From: Alteribacter lacisalsi
GTDB lineage: Bacteria > Bacillota > Bacilli > Bacillales > Salisediminibacteriaceae
Reading direction: 5' to 3'
Assembly: GCF_003226345.1 (NCBI RefSeq)
Contig: NZ_PDOF01000001.1
Coordinates: 1,364,001-1,428,000 of the forward strand
DNA length: 64,000 nt
Shown: piece by piece, positions 24,312 through 33,218 of the stretch
Layout: each line of letters starts with the position of its first letter
Position numbering within the stretch: position 1 is the first letter of the stretch
Position numbers and translations under genes: made by a program
The notes under the pieces: generated by a model
Databases searched by the model: none
What the model saw: only the letters and a program-made list of their open reading frames with translations
What the model was told of the DNA's origin: nothing

Positions 24312-25409
24312 GTGAAAAATTACTTATTTACAGGTTTTCCCGGGTTTATTGCCAGGAGCCTAGTGAAAGGAATAATGGAAAGTCCTCATCACCGGCCGGA
24401 TCACATTTACTTGCTGGTGCTACAATCACAGAGAGAGAATGCTGAACGTGAAATACAAATACTTCAATCTGCCTGTCCCGCCTTTAAAGACCGGATTCAT
24501 TTGATCGAAGGTAATATCACCCTTCCGGATTTAGGGATGAATACAGCAGTGTCGGAAGAACTGATGCCGACCATTCGTTATGTATATCATCTCGCTGCCT
24601 TATATGATCTGGCCGCTCAGCAGGATGCTGCATACAAGGTTAATGTAGATGGAACAAGACATGTCACCAAATGGGCGGAAAAATGTCAGAACCTTAACCG
24701 ATACACTTATTTTAGCACAGCCTACGTATCTGGCAAACGGGAGGGTCTGATTACTGAAGATGAACTTGACATGGGTCAGGCTTTTAAAAATCATTATGAA
24801 AAAACTAAATTTGAAGCCGAAAAGATCGTACAGGCTGCTAAAAAACGGATCCCTGTTACAATTATCAGGCCTGGTATTGTAAGAGGCCGGTCCGATAATG
24901 GGGAAACCATTAAATTCGACGGCCCTTATTTCATTCTTAACATGTTCGACCGGCTGTCCTTTCTTCCATTGATCCCGTATCTTGGAACCGGCAAAGCGGA
25001 TGGGAATTTTGTTCCTGTTGATTACGTGATTCAGGCAACGGTCTATCTTAGCCGCACCAGTGCCGGGGCAGGAAAAACCTATCACTTAACAGACCCTTCC
25101 CCGCTGCCTATGCGGGAGGTGTATCGGCTACTGATGGAAGAGTACCTGGGTAAAAAACCGCGAGGTACAATCCCTCTCGGGTCAGCCACGTTCTTCCTGA
25201 GGTTTCGAAAACTCCGCAGGTGGCTTGGTGTTGAACAGGAAGCGCTTGCCTATCTCACGTGCAGAACGGTTTATGATACGACAAAAACGGAAAAAGACCT
25301 CGCTGATTCCGGGATTCACATTTCTTCTTTTGAGGATACCCTTACTAGTATGGTCAGATTTTATAAGACCCATAAGTCAGATCCTGACAGAAAAATCCAC
25401 ATTAATTAA
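24312..25409 (+). CDS. NAD-binding SDR/epimerase-like reductase (male-sterility domain type)
   Basis: I start at GTG 24312 because GGAGGTG lies eight bases upstream and is itself within the frame's earlier GTG. The 365-residue protein starts with a Rossmann motif FTGFPGFIARSLVKG, contains YHLAALYD, a YxxxK pair in NHYEKTKFEAEKIV and TIIRPGIVRG, as in extended short-chain dehydrogenases of the NAD_binding_4 type that includes fatty acyl-CoA reductases. Cofactor binding is likely; the substrate is not known. Its promoter region is shared with the NprR-like operon, so it may be a target of that regulator (inference). Confidence 0.8.
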   Translation: MKNYLFTGFPGFIARSLVKGIMESPHHRPDHIYLLVLQSQRENAEREIQILQSACPAFKDRIHLIEGNITLPDLGMNTAVSEELMPTIRYVYHLAALYDLAAQQDAAYKVNVDGTRHVTKWAEKCQNLNRYTYFSTAYVSGKREGLITEDELDMGQAFKNHYEKTKFEAEKIVQAAKKRIPVTIIRPGIVRGRSDNGETIKFDGPYFILNMFDRLSFLPLIPYLGTGKADGNFVPVDYVIQATVYLSRTSAGAGKTYHLTDPSPLPMREVYRLLMEEYLGKKPRGTIPLGSATFFLRFRKLRRWLGVEQEALAYLTCRTVYDTTKTEKDLADSGIHISSFEDTLTSMVRFYKTHKSDPDRKIHIN

Positions 25410-25456
25410 AATGAACGGAATGCCGGCCTCATAACCGTATCAGAGGCCGGTGTCAG

Positions 25457-28400
25457 CTATTCCGTGTGATAGACAAAATAAAGCGTGGTTTCTTTCACAG
25501 GCTGTCCGGTCATGTCACGCCATGCTTCTGAATAAAGATCCAGTTGCTTTTGATAATACGCTTTAAGTTCAGGCAGCTGGCTGCTGTCCTTCAGGCGGTC
25601 CGTTTTAAAATCAGCAATGACCCAGCTTCCATCCTCAATAAAGATTAAATCGATGATCCCATTTAAAAAGCATGCTGAGGCATATTTGTCTTCTCCCGGC
25701 TGCCGATACATGAATGGGACTTCTGTCATAACATTGTCTGATTTTGTCAGACGAAGCCAGAGATTTGATTTCATAAAAACATTTAAAGCGTCCAAAGCTT
25801 CAGCACCTCGGTCCATTTCCAGCTCATGATCGGCAAGCATTTGAGTTATGACCCCTTCGTCCGCATCACCATGTCTGATCTGCCGTTCAAACAACGCATG
25901 AACAAAAGTTCCCCAATCTGCTCCGCCGCCGGTAGCTCGCTCCAAAGTAAAGACATCGGTCTCCTCGTCTTTTTGAGACGGTGTCTTCAGCTGATAAGAA
26001 GGTGTGGATGCCGATTTAATCCAGCTGTCGCGTTCATGCAGGAAGCGTTCATAGGACGAAGCTTCTAAATACTTGCCTTTTGCCTTTTCAGGTTCTTCCT
26101 CACTTTCCTCTGGTACCGGAATTTCTTCAAGTCCCGGAATTCCTCTAACCAGAGGAAGCCATGGGTTCCCTTTATCAGTGCTGCTGTCTGTGCGGCTTAC
26201 GACCATCATTTCTTCTGCCCGCGTTGCTGCCACATACAGTAGCCTTGTTTCTTCAGCAGTAAGATAGGTTGTTTCTTCTTCTTTTTTTTCGTCCCAGTTC
26301 TCAGGTCGGGCAATCATCTCTCGTCTGAATAAGCCGGCTGATTTCTGGAAGGTAAAATACCCAGTGGACTCCTTTTCACTACGCTCAATGTGGCGATCCA
26401 CGTGCTTACCGGGATCCGTGCTTTTCTTCGGATGAACAAGGAAGACATAAGGGGCTTCAAGACCCTTGGATTTATGCACGTTCATAACTCTGACAGCCTG
26501 CTGATCCTCCGGCAGCAGCAGTTCTTCATGCACTCGCTCCGTGACGAGGTCTCTGAATAACCTTGCACAGTCTCCAAACAGCGTAAGACCGCGGGATTCT
26601 TCATCTCTTACCTTCTGGATCATCTGATAATAGTGAACGGCGTCTCTTGCTGTTTTTTCTGCTTTCATTGCGGAAACGAACAGGCCGAGATCCTCAGCAG
26701 TCATTTCCATTACGGTAACCGGCAGATGTTCCCTGCTCCACTTCAGATAAAGGCGAATTTTTTCAAAGCACACAGCAAGAACAGACCGGTCTTCACTGGA
26801 CAGAGGATCAGGCAAAGAGGAGTAGGCATGAAGTTCTCCCCCTGCTTTTCGGTACTTCACAAGCAAAGCATCACTTACACCAAAAAAGGGACCTTTTAAC
26901 ACAGCTGAAAAATAAAAACTGCTTGCTGGATTGGCCATATACATATACAGATGTGCCAGGCTTCTGAGCATTTCGTCATCACCCAGATTCACCTCACCGG
27001 AAGTCATTACTGGAATTCCTTTGGCCTGCAGGGCTTTCGTATACACAAGCACACCATCGTTGTACCGAGTGAGAACCATAAAGTCAGCCGGTTTAGCCGC
27101 TCCTGTGCGAATCATCTCCTGAATAATCCCTGCTACACGGCCTGCTTCGTCAATGATGACTTCATCTTTTTTCCCATCCGGGATTGTCAGGGTATAAATG
27201 CCCTTTACTGCATCATCTTCTTCATCCTCTTTAAACGAAACCAGCGGTCTGTAAGCAGCCTGATAGGCATTTTCTATCTCCGGCATTGCCGTCTTAAACA
27301 CAGGGTTAAGTCGCGTGGTAATCCGGCTTGTGGTTCTGAAGTTCATTACCAGATTAAGGGTCTCCCCGCCTGTCATGGCAATCATATGTTTTACTTTCTG
27401 ATAAATATCAATGTCCGCCCGGCGAAATCGGTAAATAGATTGTTTCGGATCCCCTACAACAAAAAGAGAACCGGGTTTTGGAACCTGCCTGGTCCATTCG
27501 TTTTCGTACTCAAGTGACCCCGTTAACAGGAGCATGATCTCCGCCTGAACCGGGTCGGTATCCTGAAATTCGTCTACTAGCAGGCATTTATATTTCTGAC
27601 TGAAATACTTCCTCGTTTCCGGCTGTTCACGGAGCATCTTTGCTGTAAGTAGCAGCATATCCTGAAAGTTCAGCTGGGAAAGTTCTTTTTTCAGACCGCT
27701 GTATGTCAGCAGTGCAGGCCTTAAAAAAGGCACGATAAGCGAATGGGCGTATTCGTACCATTTTTCCATAAAAGCGCAGGTATCCTCATGAAGTATGGCC
27801 GCTTTTTCTTTCAGGTCCTTCGCTTCATCTTTGGATTCCCAGCGGTTTAACGTGACTGCGGGCTTTGTTTCGAAAAGCTTAATCAACTGCAGGCGTGTTC
27901 TGTTCTGATCCAGATCAAAATAGCTGAGTCTCCGCATCGCTGTGAGAAGTTTCTCCTGAAGTTTATCGTATCCTTTCGCAGGTTTTGTCCCGGGCATGGA
28001 TCTTTTGGCGTATTCGATAAAATCAAGGATACGTTTGAAAGCACTGTCAAGATCCGGCCGTTCAACTGGTGTCGCAAACCAGGTAACATCCTCGTATTCT
28101 TTAACCGTTTTCAGCGCACTCCGAAGCTCTGCCACATCGATTCCTGCTTCTTCAAAGTTTTTCAGTTTTTCTTCCTGTTCAGACCGGATGCCGGTAAGGT
28201 ACATCTCCCATGCCTGATCAAGCAGAGCGTCATCCTCAAGATCATCGAGCTCGCGAAAATCAAAGTCCAAACCTGCTTCTACAGGTCTTTCCCTAAGTAC
28301 CTTTGAGCAGAATGAATGAACTGTACCGAGAAAGCACTGGTCAAAATTTTCAAGTGCCCTTGCGATCCGGTCACGTTTAACCGGTTCTGATACGGTGGAT

Positions 28401-28633
28401 GAGAGCTTTTCAAGAGCTGCCTGAAAACGTTCCTTCAGTTCATCTGCCGCCTTTCGGGTAAAGGTAATCGCGACAATTTCATGGATCTGATATTTACCGG
28501 TTACGACCAGATTGGACATCCTGGTGACGAGACTTCGGGTTTTTCCGGAACCAGCCCCTGCCTCTACAAGAAAATTCCGCTCCAGATCCTGATCAATTAA
28601 ATCCCGCTGTTTCTGATCAATCAATTCAGTCAT
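25457..28633 (-). CDS. AddA-like UvrD-type helicase with C-terminal PD-(D/E)XK nuclease
   Basis: A 1058-residue superfamily 1 helicase: Walker A GAGSGKT (26-32), motif Ia AITFTRKAADELKERF, motif II LLVDEFQDTDPVQAE, motif III VVGDPKQSIYRFRRAD, motif V MNVHKSKGLEAPYVF and motif VI LLYVAATRAEEMM. A RecB-family nuclease ends the protein, with Asp995, Asp1008 and Lys1010 in GIIDLIF and ADFKTDR. It overlaps its AddB-like partner by 8 bp. It is clearly shorter than B. subtilis AddA (about 1230) and the N-terminal VEAGAGSGKTRSL differs from the AddA pattern AAAGSGKTAVL, so it may be a divergent second complex rather than the housekeeping AddA. Confidence 0.82.
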   Translation of the reverse strand: MTELIDQKQRDLIDQDLERNFLVEAGAGSGKTRSLVTRMSNLVVTGKYQIHEIVAITFTRKAADELKERFQAALEKLSSTVSEPVKRDRIARALENFDQCFLGTVHSFCSKVLRERPVEAGLDFDFRELDDLEDDALLDQAWEMYLTGIRSEQEEKLKNFEEAGIDVAELRSALKTVKEYEDVTWFATPVERPDLDSAFKRILDFIEYAKRSMPGTKPAKGYDKLQEKLLTAMRRLSYFDLDQNRTRLQLIKLFETKPAVTLNRWESKDEAKDLKEKAAILHEDTCAFMEKWYEYAHSLIVPFLRPALLTYSGLKKELSQLNFQDMLLLTAKMLREQPETRKYFSQKYKCLLVDEFQDTDPVQAEIMLLLTGSLEYENEWTRQVPKPGSLFVVGDPKQSIYRFRRADIDIYQKVKHMIAMTGGETLNLVMNFRTTSRITTRLNPVFKTAMPEIENAYQAAYRPLVSFKEDEEDDAVKGIYTLTIPDGKKDEVIIDEAGRVAGIIQEMIRTGAAKPADFMVLTRYNDGVLVYTKALQAKGIPVMTSGEVNLGDDEMLRSLAHLYMYMANPASSFYFSAVLKGPFFGVSDALLVKYRKAGGELHAYSSLPDPLSSEDRSVLAVCFEKIRLYLKWSREHLPVTVMEMTAEDLGLFVSAMKAEKTARDAVHYYQMIQKVRDEESRGLTLFGDCARLFRDLVTERVHEELLLPEDQQAVRVMNVHKSKGLEAPYVFLVHPKKSTDPGKHVDRHIERSEKESTGYFTFQKSAGLFRREMIARPENWDEKKEEETTYLTAEETRLLYVAATRAEEMMVVSRTDSSTDKGNPWLPLVRGIPGLEEIPVPEESEEEPEKAKGKYLEASSYERFLHERDSWIKSASTPSYQLKTPSQKDEETDVFTLERATGGGADWGTFVHALFERQIRHGDADEGVITQMLADHELEMDRGAEALDALNVFMKSNLWLRLTKSDNVMTEVPFMYRQPGEDKYASACFLNGIIDLIFIEDGSWVIADFKTDRLKDSSQLPELKAYYQKQLDLYSEAWRDMTGQPVKETTLYFVYHTE

Positions 28634-31571
28634 AGCTCCGCACCTCCTCTATCAATCTGCTTCCGGCTTCGCCAGAGAGCTTTTCCTGTACGACAGATTC
28701 AGCGCAGCGGTGGCGCATGCAGACTTCTCTCATCTCACAGAAGGTACAGTCTTCAGGGTTTTCAGTAAAGGGAAACTGTCCTTTTTTAATAAATGAAGCA
28801 AGCGTCTCAATGATCTGCAGCAGATCTTCTTTCTTTTTGTCGCTGTAAGCTCTGGCGGCTTGATATCCGCTTCCTTTTTCTGTCGGAAAGAGATAATGGG
28901 ACTGGGTTACACGCTTGCTCCCTGCTTCATCCATCATTTCAAAAGCGAGTGCATACAGAGCATGCTGCAGCTTTCTCCCGCCGTTGAAATAAAGCTCATC
29001 ATCAAACCCATACGGCTTGCCGCTTTTATAATCCACCGTGCCGTAGGTGCCGTCCTCCAGAAGATCCACACGGTCAATTTTCCCTCTGACCTGGAGTTTA
29101 CGGTTTTCACTGAGCGGGATTGTGACGGGATCCTGATCCCTGAACCCGAACGAAAGCTCAAAATGAACCGGTTTTCTCCCGGCACTAAAAGACTCTTCAA
29201 CCTTAAGGAAGATATAACAGGCGTCATAAATTTCCCTGCTTTCAAGATCAAATATGACTTCACTCGGCGGCGGAAGAACCTTTCTGAGTCTGGCGAGTTC
29301 CTCCGAGGCAATTTGTTTCAGCCAGTCCTCGGTACCATCGAGTTCTGCTGTTTTCCCCTGATCATAAAGTTCCTGATAGAATCGCTCAAAAACGGTATGA
29401 AGCAGCGTTCCTCTCGCAGCAGGATCAAGCCATTTATAGCGGTCTTCCTCCTCTTCTTCTTCCGGTTCGATTTTAAGAATATCCTTTAAAAAATATTTAT
29501 ACGGACACGTGGCAAGCGTTTCAAGTTTACTTGAACTCATAATAATCGTTGAGCCTGCAAGAGGATCGTATTCCTCCGTAAGCCCTTCTACACGTCCTTC
29601 ATAGGCTGTGAACTGAGTTGATTTTCTTGATCGCTCGGACTTACAGCCTTCCAAAAGGTGAGCAAATAACGGATGGGAAAGTGATGCATCTGTAATTTTG
29701 CTTTTTCTCCACAATTTGTCCAGCCACCAGCCATTCCCGCTGATCCTGGAGGTCTCAGGGCTGATAAAGGAGAGATCGCCAGTCAGCTTCCGCTCCACCT
29801 CTTCACCGGCAGCTTCAGGCTGATTATTTATGTACCTGTAAAGCTGAATAAAGCTGTAGGCAGGGGCAGCTTTACGGTTTCCTGCCAGATCCATAAGAGG
29901 GTAGGAATAACCTGTTATTCCCCGCACACTGCCAACGAGACAGGCCGTTTTCCATACTCCGCGCTTTGCGTGTTCCCTGGAGGTCATCATGTCCGGATGA
30001 ATACGAATTCGTTCTTCATCAAGAAGTACCGGGTCCTCTTTCGCAGAGCCGGGCACATTCTGACTTGTCATTCCTACGAGAAAGGTGTGCCGGAAGTCGA
30101 AAAACAGAGCAGATCTTGAAGGAACTGCATGGATATGACCTGGTTCAGGCATGGATGAGGTTACCTGCATGGACGTAAGCCAGTATTCTGTCTGAAAGAC
30201 AGCTTCCGAAGCTCTTAAAGAAAAAGTAAGTTGTTCTGCTGTCGCCTCTATCATGGAAACCACGTGCATTTTAGCTGATTCATCCTCAGGGCTGACCGGC
30301 CGGGACCACTCTTCTAAAAAGGTACACACAGCTTTCAGACACTGTTCTGAAGTCACCTTCTCAAAAGCAGTTTTAAAAGGAGAGACAGTGAGAAGCGATT
30401 TGAGCCAATGTGTAAAGGCAGGCTCCTGACCTCGCGCTTCCAGCAGATCAAGGGTCTCCCAAAGCACCTGGTAGCCCCTAAAACCGCCTGCTTCCTTTAA
30501 AGCTTTAATGCCGCTGAAAACCTCTGTCCCCTCTGGTGTTCTGATTAGCCTTTCATTTAAAAGCCGTTCAAGCCCCTTGATATGAAACCCGGATTTTAAC
30601 CAGTCAAGGTAAGCAAAAACCGCTCTGCCGGAAGGCATAAAGGATAAGGGAACACCTTCTGAAAACGTAATCGGAATCCCTTCCTTTTCTCTAAGCTGAA
30701 GAAGAAGAGACCGGTAAGTGCCGGAGTCCGGATAGCAGATGATCGCCTGGTCAAAAGGGATTTCTTTCTCTCTCAGGCAGGCCAGGATGTTCATTAACTC
30801 TTCCTCTGGACTGAATTTTACAGACAAGTGGATATTCTGTTTCCGTTCCTGGATGGCTTCCTCCAGCGAAAAGCTGTGTTCTGCACCTCTATTGTCTTCA
30901 AGAAGCTGTTTATTCTGCTCGGCATTTTCAATCTGTGTCCACTTTGGGATATGAAGCATACCTGAGCTGACAAATTGTCTTAAAAATGCAGCGGGAAGAG
31001 CGTGATAGGCATCATGCGGAAAGTAAATATAGTGGGTCTCTTCCATTCCTTTCAGGCCTTGTTCAACAGCATACCTGTACATGTCAGCCCGGTCATACAG
31101 CTGATTATCTTTTAAATAGTTTTCATAGATTTTAAACAACGCTGTCAGATCGGCACCTTTGTCTTTTTTCACGAAGAATGTTTCGTCAAGGTCTTCAGAT
31201 GACTTTCCTGCGAGCCTGATATCTAGTATCGCCCGGTAAACACCTTCACTGAGGGCAGGGGAAAGCTTAACCTGTGAAAAATACAGAAACTTGCCGCTGG
31301 TTTTCATGCTGTTCATGGCAGAAAAGATAAACTGGCGGCCTCCTTCCTGCGAACACTCCTTTCTCCCATCCCTGACCTGCTCCCAGCCAGGGTGCTGCCG
31401 GATCAGATCTTCTGCTGTCGCATTATGTACGTTTATTACAGGAATCCCCTCTTTAGCGAGAGCCTGTACAGTCAGTCTTCCATCCCGTTTAGACGGCACG
31501 ATGAACACTTTATGCTTAAACGGATTCTCCTTTACGATTGAAGCTATTTCTTTCAAAAACTCCGGTGACAT
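28626..31571 (-). CDS. AddB-like helicase-nuclease subunit with Fe-S motif
   Basis: A 981-residue protein starting at ATG 31571 after AAAGGGGG (an ATG seven codons earlier has no spacing for a ribosome site). The N-terminal region shows a degenerate helicase fold without Walker A. The C-terminal nuclease contains LATCPYKYFLKDIL, GKIDRVDLLEDGTYGTVDYKSGK and Cys942, Cys945, Cys951 and Cys956 (CTFCEMREVCMRHRC); together with the upstream Cys this resembles the iron-sulfur staple of AddB. It should pair with the following helicase gene in double-strand-end processing. Length is below B. subtilis AddB (about 1166). Confidence 0.75.
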   Translation of the reverse strand: MSPEFLKEIASIVKENPFKHKVFIVPSKRDGRLTVQALAKEGIPVINVHNATAEDLIRQHPGWEQVRDGRKECSQEGGRQFIFSAMNSMKTSGKFLYFSQVKLSPALSEGVYRAILDIRLAGKSSEDLDETFFVKKDKGADLTALFKIYENYLKDNQLYDRADMYRYAVEQGLKGMEETHYIYFPHDAYHALPAAFLRQFVSSGMLHIPKWTQIENAEQNKQLLEDNRGAEHSFSLEEAIQERKQNIHLSVKFSPEEELMNILACLREKEIPFDQAIICYPDSGTYRSLLLQLREKEGIPITFSEGVPLSFMPSGRAVFAYLDWLKSGFHIKGLERLLNERLIRTPEGTEVFSGIKALKEAGGFRGYQVLWETLDLLEARGQEPAFTHWLKSLLTVSPFKTAFEKVTSEQCLKAVCTFLEEWSRPVSPEDESAKMHVVSMIEATAEQLTFSLRASEAVFQTEYWLTSMQVTSSMPEPGHIHAVPSRSALFFDFRHTFLVGMTSQNVPGSAKEDPVLLDEERIRIHPDMMTSREHAKRGVWKTACLVGSVRGITGYSYPLMDLAGNRKAAPAYSFIQLYRYINNQPEAAGEEVERKLTGDLSFISPETSRISGNGWWLDKLWRKSKITDASLSHPLFAHLLEGCKSERSRKSTQFTAYEGRVEGLTEEYDPLAGSTIIMSSSKLETLATCPYKYFLKDILKIEPEEEEEEDRYKWLDPAARGTLLHTVFERFYQELYDQGKTAELDGTEDWLKQIASEELARLRKVLPPPSEVIFDLESREIYDACYIFLKVEESFSAGRKPVHFELSFGFRDQDPVTIPLSENRKLQVRGKIDRVDLLEDGTYGTVDYKSGKPYGFDDELYFNGGRKLQHALYALAFEMMDEAGSKRVTQSHYLFPTEKGSGYQAARAYSDKKKEDLLQIIETLASFIKKGQFPFTENPEDCTFCEMREVCMRHRCAESVVQEKLSGEAGSRLIEEVRSYD

Positions 31572-31843
31572 CCGGCAATCCCCCTTTAACATTCCTGCAA
31601 AGTCTGCTGTTTCTGCAGTGTAATAGTAACTGAAACGGTCAGAATCCCTTTACGGCTGTGCTTTCAGACCCAACCGTTCATCAGCGCACGATCATACGTT
31701 CCTTTTTACATCATACCATGATCCCTGCTTCAGGAAAACGGACGGGAGTATTTTCACAGAAACTGGTGAAACTATGCAAAACTAATGGTTTCGCTCTTCG
31801 AAGCCGATTTAAATCTGCAATCAAAAATAAAGGAGTGTTCAGC

Positions 31844-32080
31844 GTGAACCATACGTACATGTGCCCTTCCTGCCGGGCAAAGACACGCTTTAATGTAATT
31901 GATCAGGTCGTCACACCCGTGATGTGGAACAACGATGAAGGAGATTATGAGGAAACAGAAAGACAGGAGCTTTTTCACATGGCATACAACGGTCCTGATA
32001 AAAGAATTCAGTGCGGCAGCTGCGGTCTCGTGGAAGATGAGATCCGCTTCCTGAAAATGGCGCAAAATAACGCAAAATGA
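31844..32080 (+). CDS. Small zinc-ribbon protein
   Basis: I start at GTG 31844, eight bases after AAAGGAG. The 78-residue product begins VNHTYMCPSCRAKTRFNVI and has a second pair IQCGSCGLVEDE; CPSC and CGSC probably bind one zinc. No family is recognised beyond zinc ribbon. The stop codon lies inside the left target duplication of a MITE-like element (32074-32083), so an insertion occurred exactly at the gene end, possibly altering the last codons. Confidence 0.7.
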   Translation: MNHTYMCPSCRAKTRFNVIDQVVTPVMWNNDEGDYEETERQELFHMAYNGPDKRIQCGSCGLVEDEIRFLKMAQNNAK

Positions 32081-32083
32081 AAT

Positions 32084-32297
32084 GCTGTGCTCGTAAAGAT
32101 TGTTGCCTGACCACTTTATTATGACTCCAGCGACGAGCGCTTGCTTCTCGAATATGCTGCGAGTTGCTTCAACGCAGGCCGCTTCGAAGGGTTGCTGGCA
32201 GAGGATGAAGCAGGAATTTTCCCGAGGAGGCTGAAGTGATGGCCGCGGAAAGCATCCGCCTGTAGCGACATAAATCAACAACCTTTCCGAAAACAGC
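32084..32297 (-). mobile_element. MITE-like element 1B (214 bp), inverted relative to 1A
   Basis: Read on the minus strand, the element starts GCTGTTTTCGGAAAGGTTG and ends CAACAATCTTTACGAGCACAGC, like 1A. Imperfect target copies AAAATGAAAT (32074-32083) and AAAATAAAAA (32298-32307) flank it. The interior keeps ATGCTTTCCGCGG and CAGCCTCCTCGGGAAAAT but is otherwise diverged. Confidence 0.7.
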
Positions 32298-32383
32298 AAA
32301 ATAAAAAGAGGCTGGAAAAGTACTAGCCTGAACTTTATGAAGTCGCGACAAGGTTGCCTCAAAGTCCGGATGGATAAAACATT

Positions 32384-32425
32384 AAAAAACGGTTCCAATT
32401 CGCAAACCGAATTGAAACCGTTTTT
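32384..32425. terminator. Bidirectional terminator
   Basis: AACGGTT-CAATTCG pairs with CGAATTG-AACCGTT; A tract before and TTTTTTCTTT after. Confidence 0.9.
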
Positions 32426-32457
32426 TCTTTTATTCAAAACCTTCTTGCCTGGTGATC

Positions 32458-33141
32458 CTATTCAAACTTTTTCTTACGCTGCCCTTCCACAACTTCGATA
32501 AAGGCCCGTGCAGTGGTTAAACTTGACTGCGGGTTCTGTCCGGTAACGAAATTTCCATCTATTACGGCATAATCACTCCACGGCGCTCCCAACTCAAACA
32601 ATGCACCTTTCTCACGCAGAGACGTCTCAAGCATGAATGGCATATATTTATCAAGTTCTGTCGACTCTTCTTCTTCGTTTGTAAAGGCGGTGATTTTCTT
32701 CCCGTCTATAATAGATGTGCCATCGGACTTTACGGCGTTAACAAAGGCTGCAGGCCCGTGGCATACTGCTCCAATCGGGAAATTGTGATCTGCGAAGTAC
32801 TGGAGAATAGAGTTAATGTTTTCATCATCAGGAAAATCAAACATCGTACCGTGACCTCCAGGCAGGAATACGCCTTCATAGGATTCAGCTGATACCTGTT
32901 TTAACTCAGCGGTTTCTTCAAGTCTCTTCATGGCTTCTTTCCATTCTTCAGGTATATCTTCTTCCATACTATTAGGATCAAGAGGAGCCTTTCCTCCTTT
33001 TGGAGAGGCAACTGTCACGTCATAACCGGCTTCACGGAAAGCGAGGTAGGGCTCAGTAAATTCGGACACCCAGATGCCGGTTTTATTATCTGAATTAATT
33101 TTATCGGTTCCTGTTACAATCATAAGCATTTTCTTTGCCAC
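32458..33141 (-). CDS. DJ-1/PfpI superfamily protein (Hsp31-like)
   Basis: The start is GTG 33141 (VAKKMLMIVTG), eight bases after GAGGAG; three more codons upstream fall in the ribosome site. The 227-residue protein contains the nucleophile elbow IGAVCHGPAAFVNAV with its Cys, EGVFLPGGHGTMFDFPDDENI and the acidic partner region. Its size and the HGTMFD motif place it with Hsp31-like or YDR533C-type proteins that act as glyoxalase/deglycase or chaperone. It has no visible operon partner and lies upstream of a repeat-bearing intergenic region. Confidence 0.85.
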   Translation of the reverse strand: MAKKMLMIVTGTDKINSDNKTGIWVSEFTEPYLAFREAGYDVTVASPKGGKAPLDPNSMEEDIPEEWKEAMKRLEETAELKQVSAESYEGVFLPGGHGTMFDFPDDENINSILQYFADHNFPIGAVCHGPAAFVNAVKSDGTSIIDGKKITAFTNEEEESTELDKYMPFMLETSLREKGALFELGAPWSDYAVIDGNFVTGQNPQSSLTTARAFIEVVEGQRKKKFE

Positions 33142-33218
33142 AATAACCACTCCTCGATTAATTACTTACGCTATATTCTTTTACCGGAATGGGATTGTTT
33201 TAAACATAGCCCTGTACA

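Larger units (their letters stand above)
32081..32457. other. Intergenic region with repeat and bidirectional terminator
   Basis: It contains MITE-like element 1B (32084-32297) and a shared terminator (32384-32425). A minus-strand frame running through it is created by the repeat and is not supported as a gene. Confidence 0.7.

Noticed and set aside
31772-32437. Minus-strand open frame of 221 codons
   Set aside because: It is antisense to the zinc-ribbon gene and crosses a repeat element and a terminator; no ribosome site.
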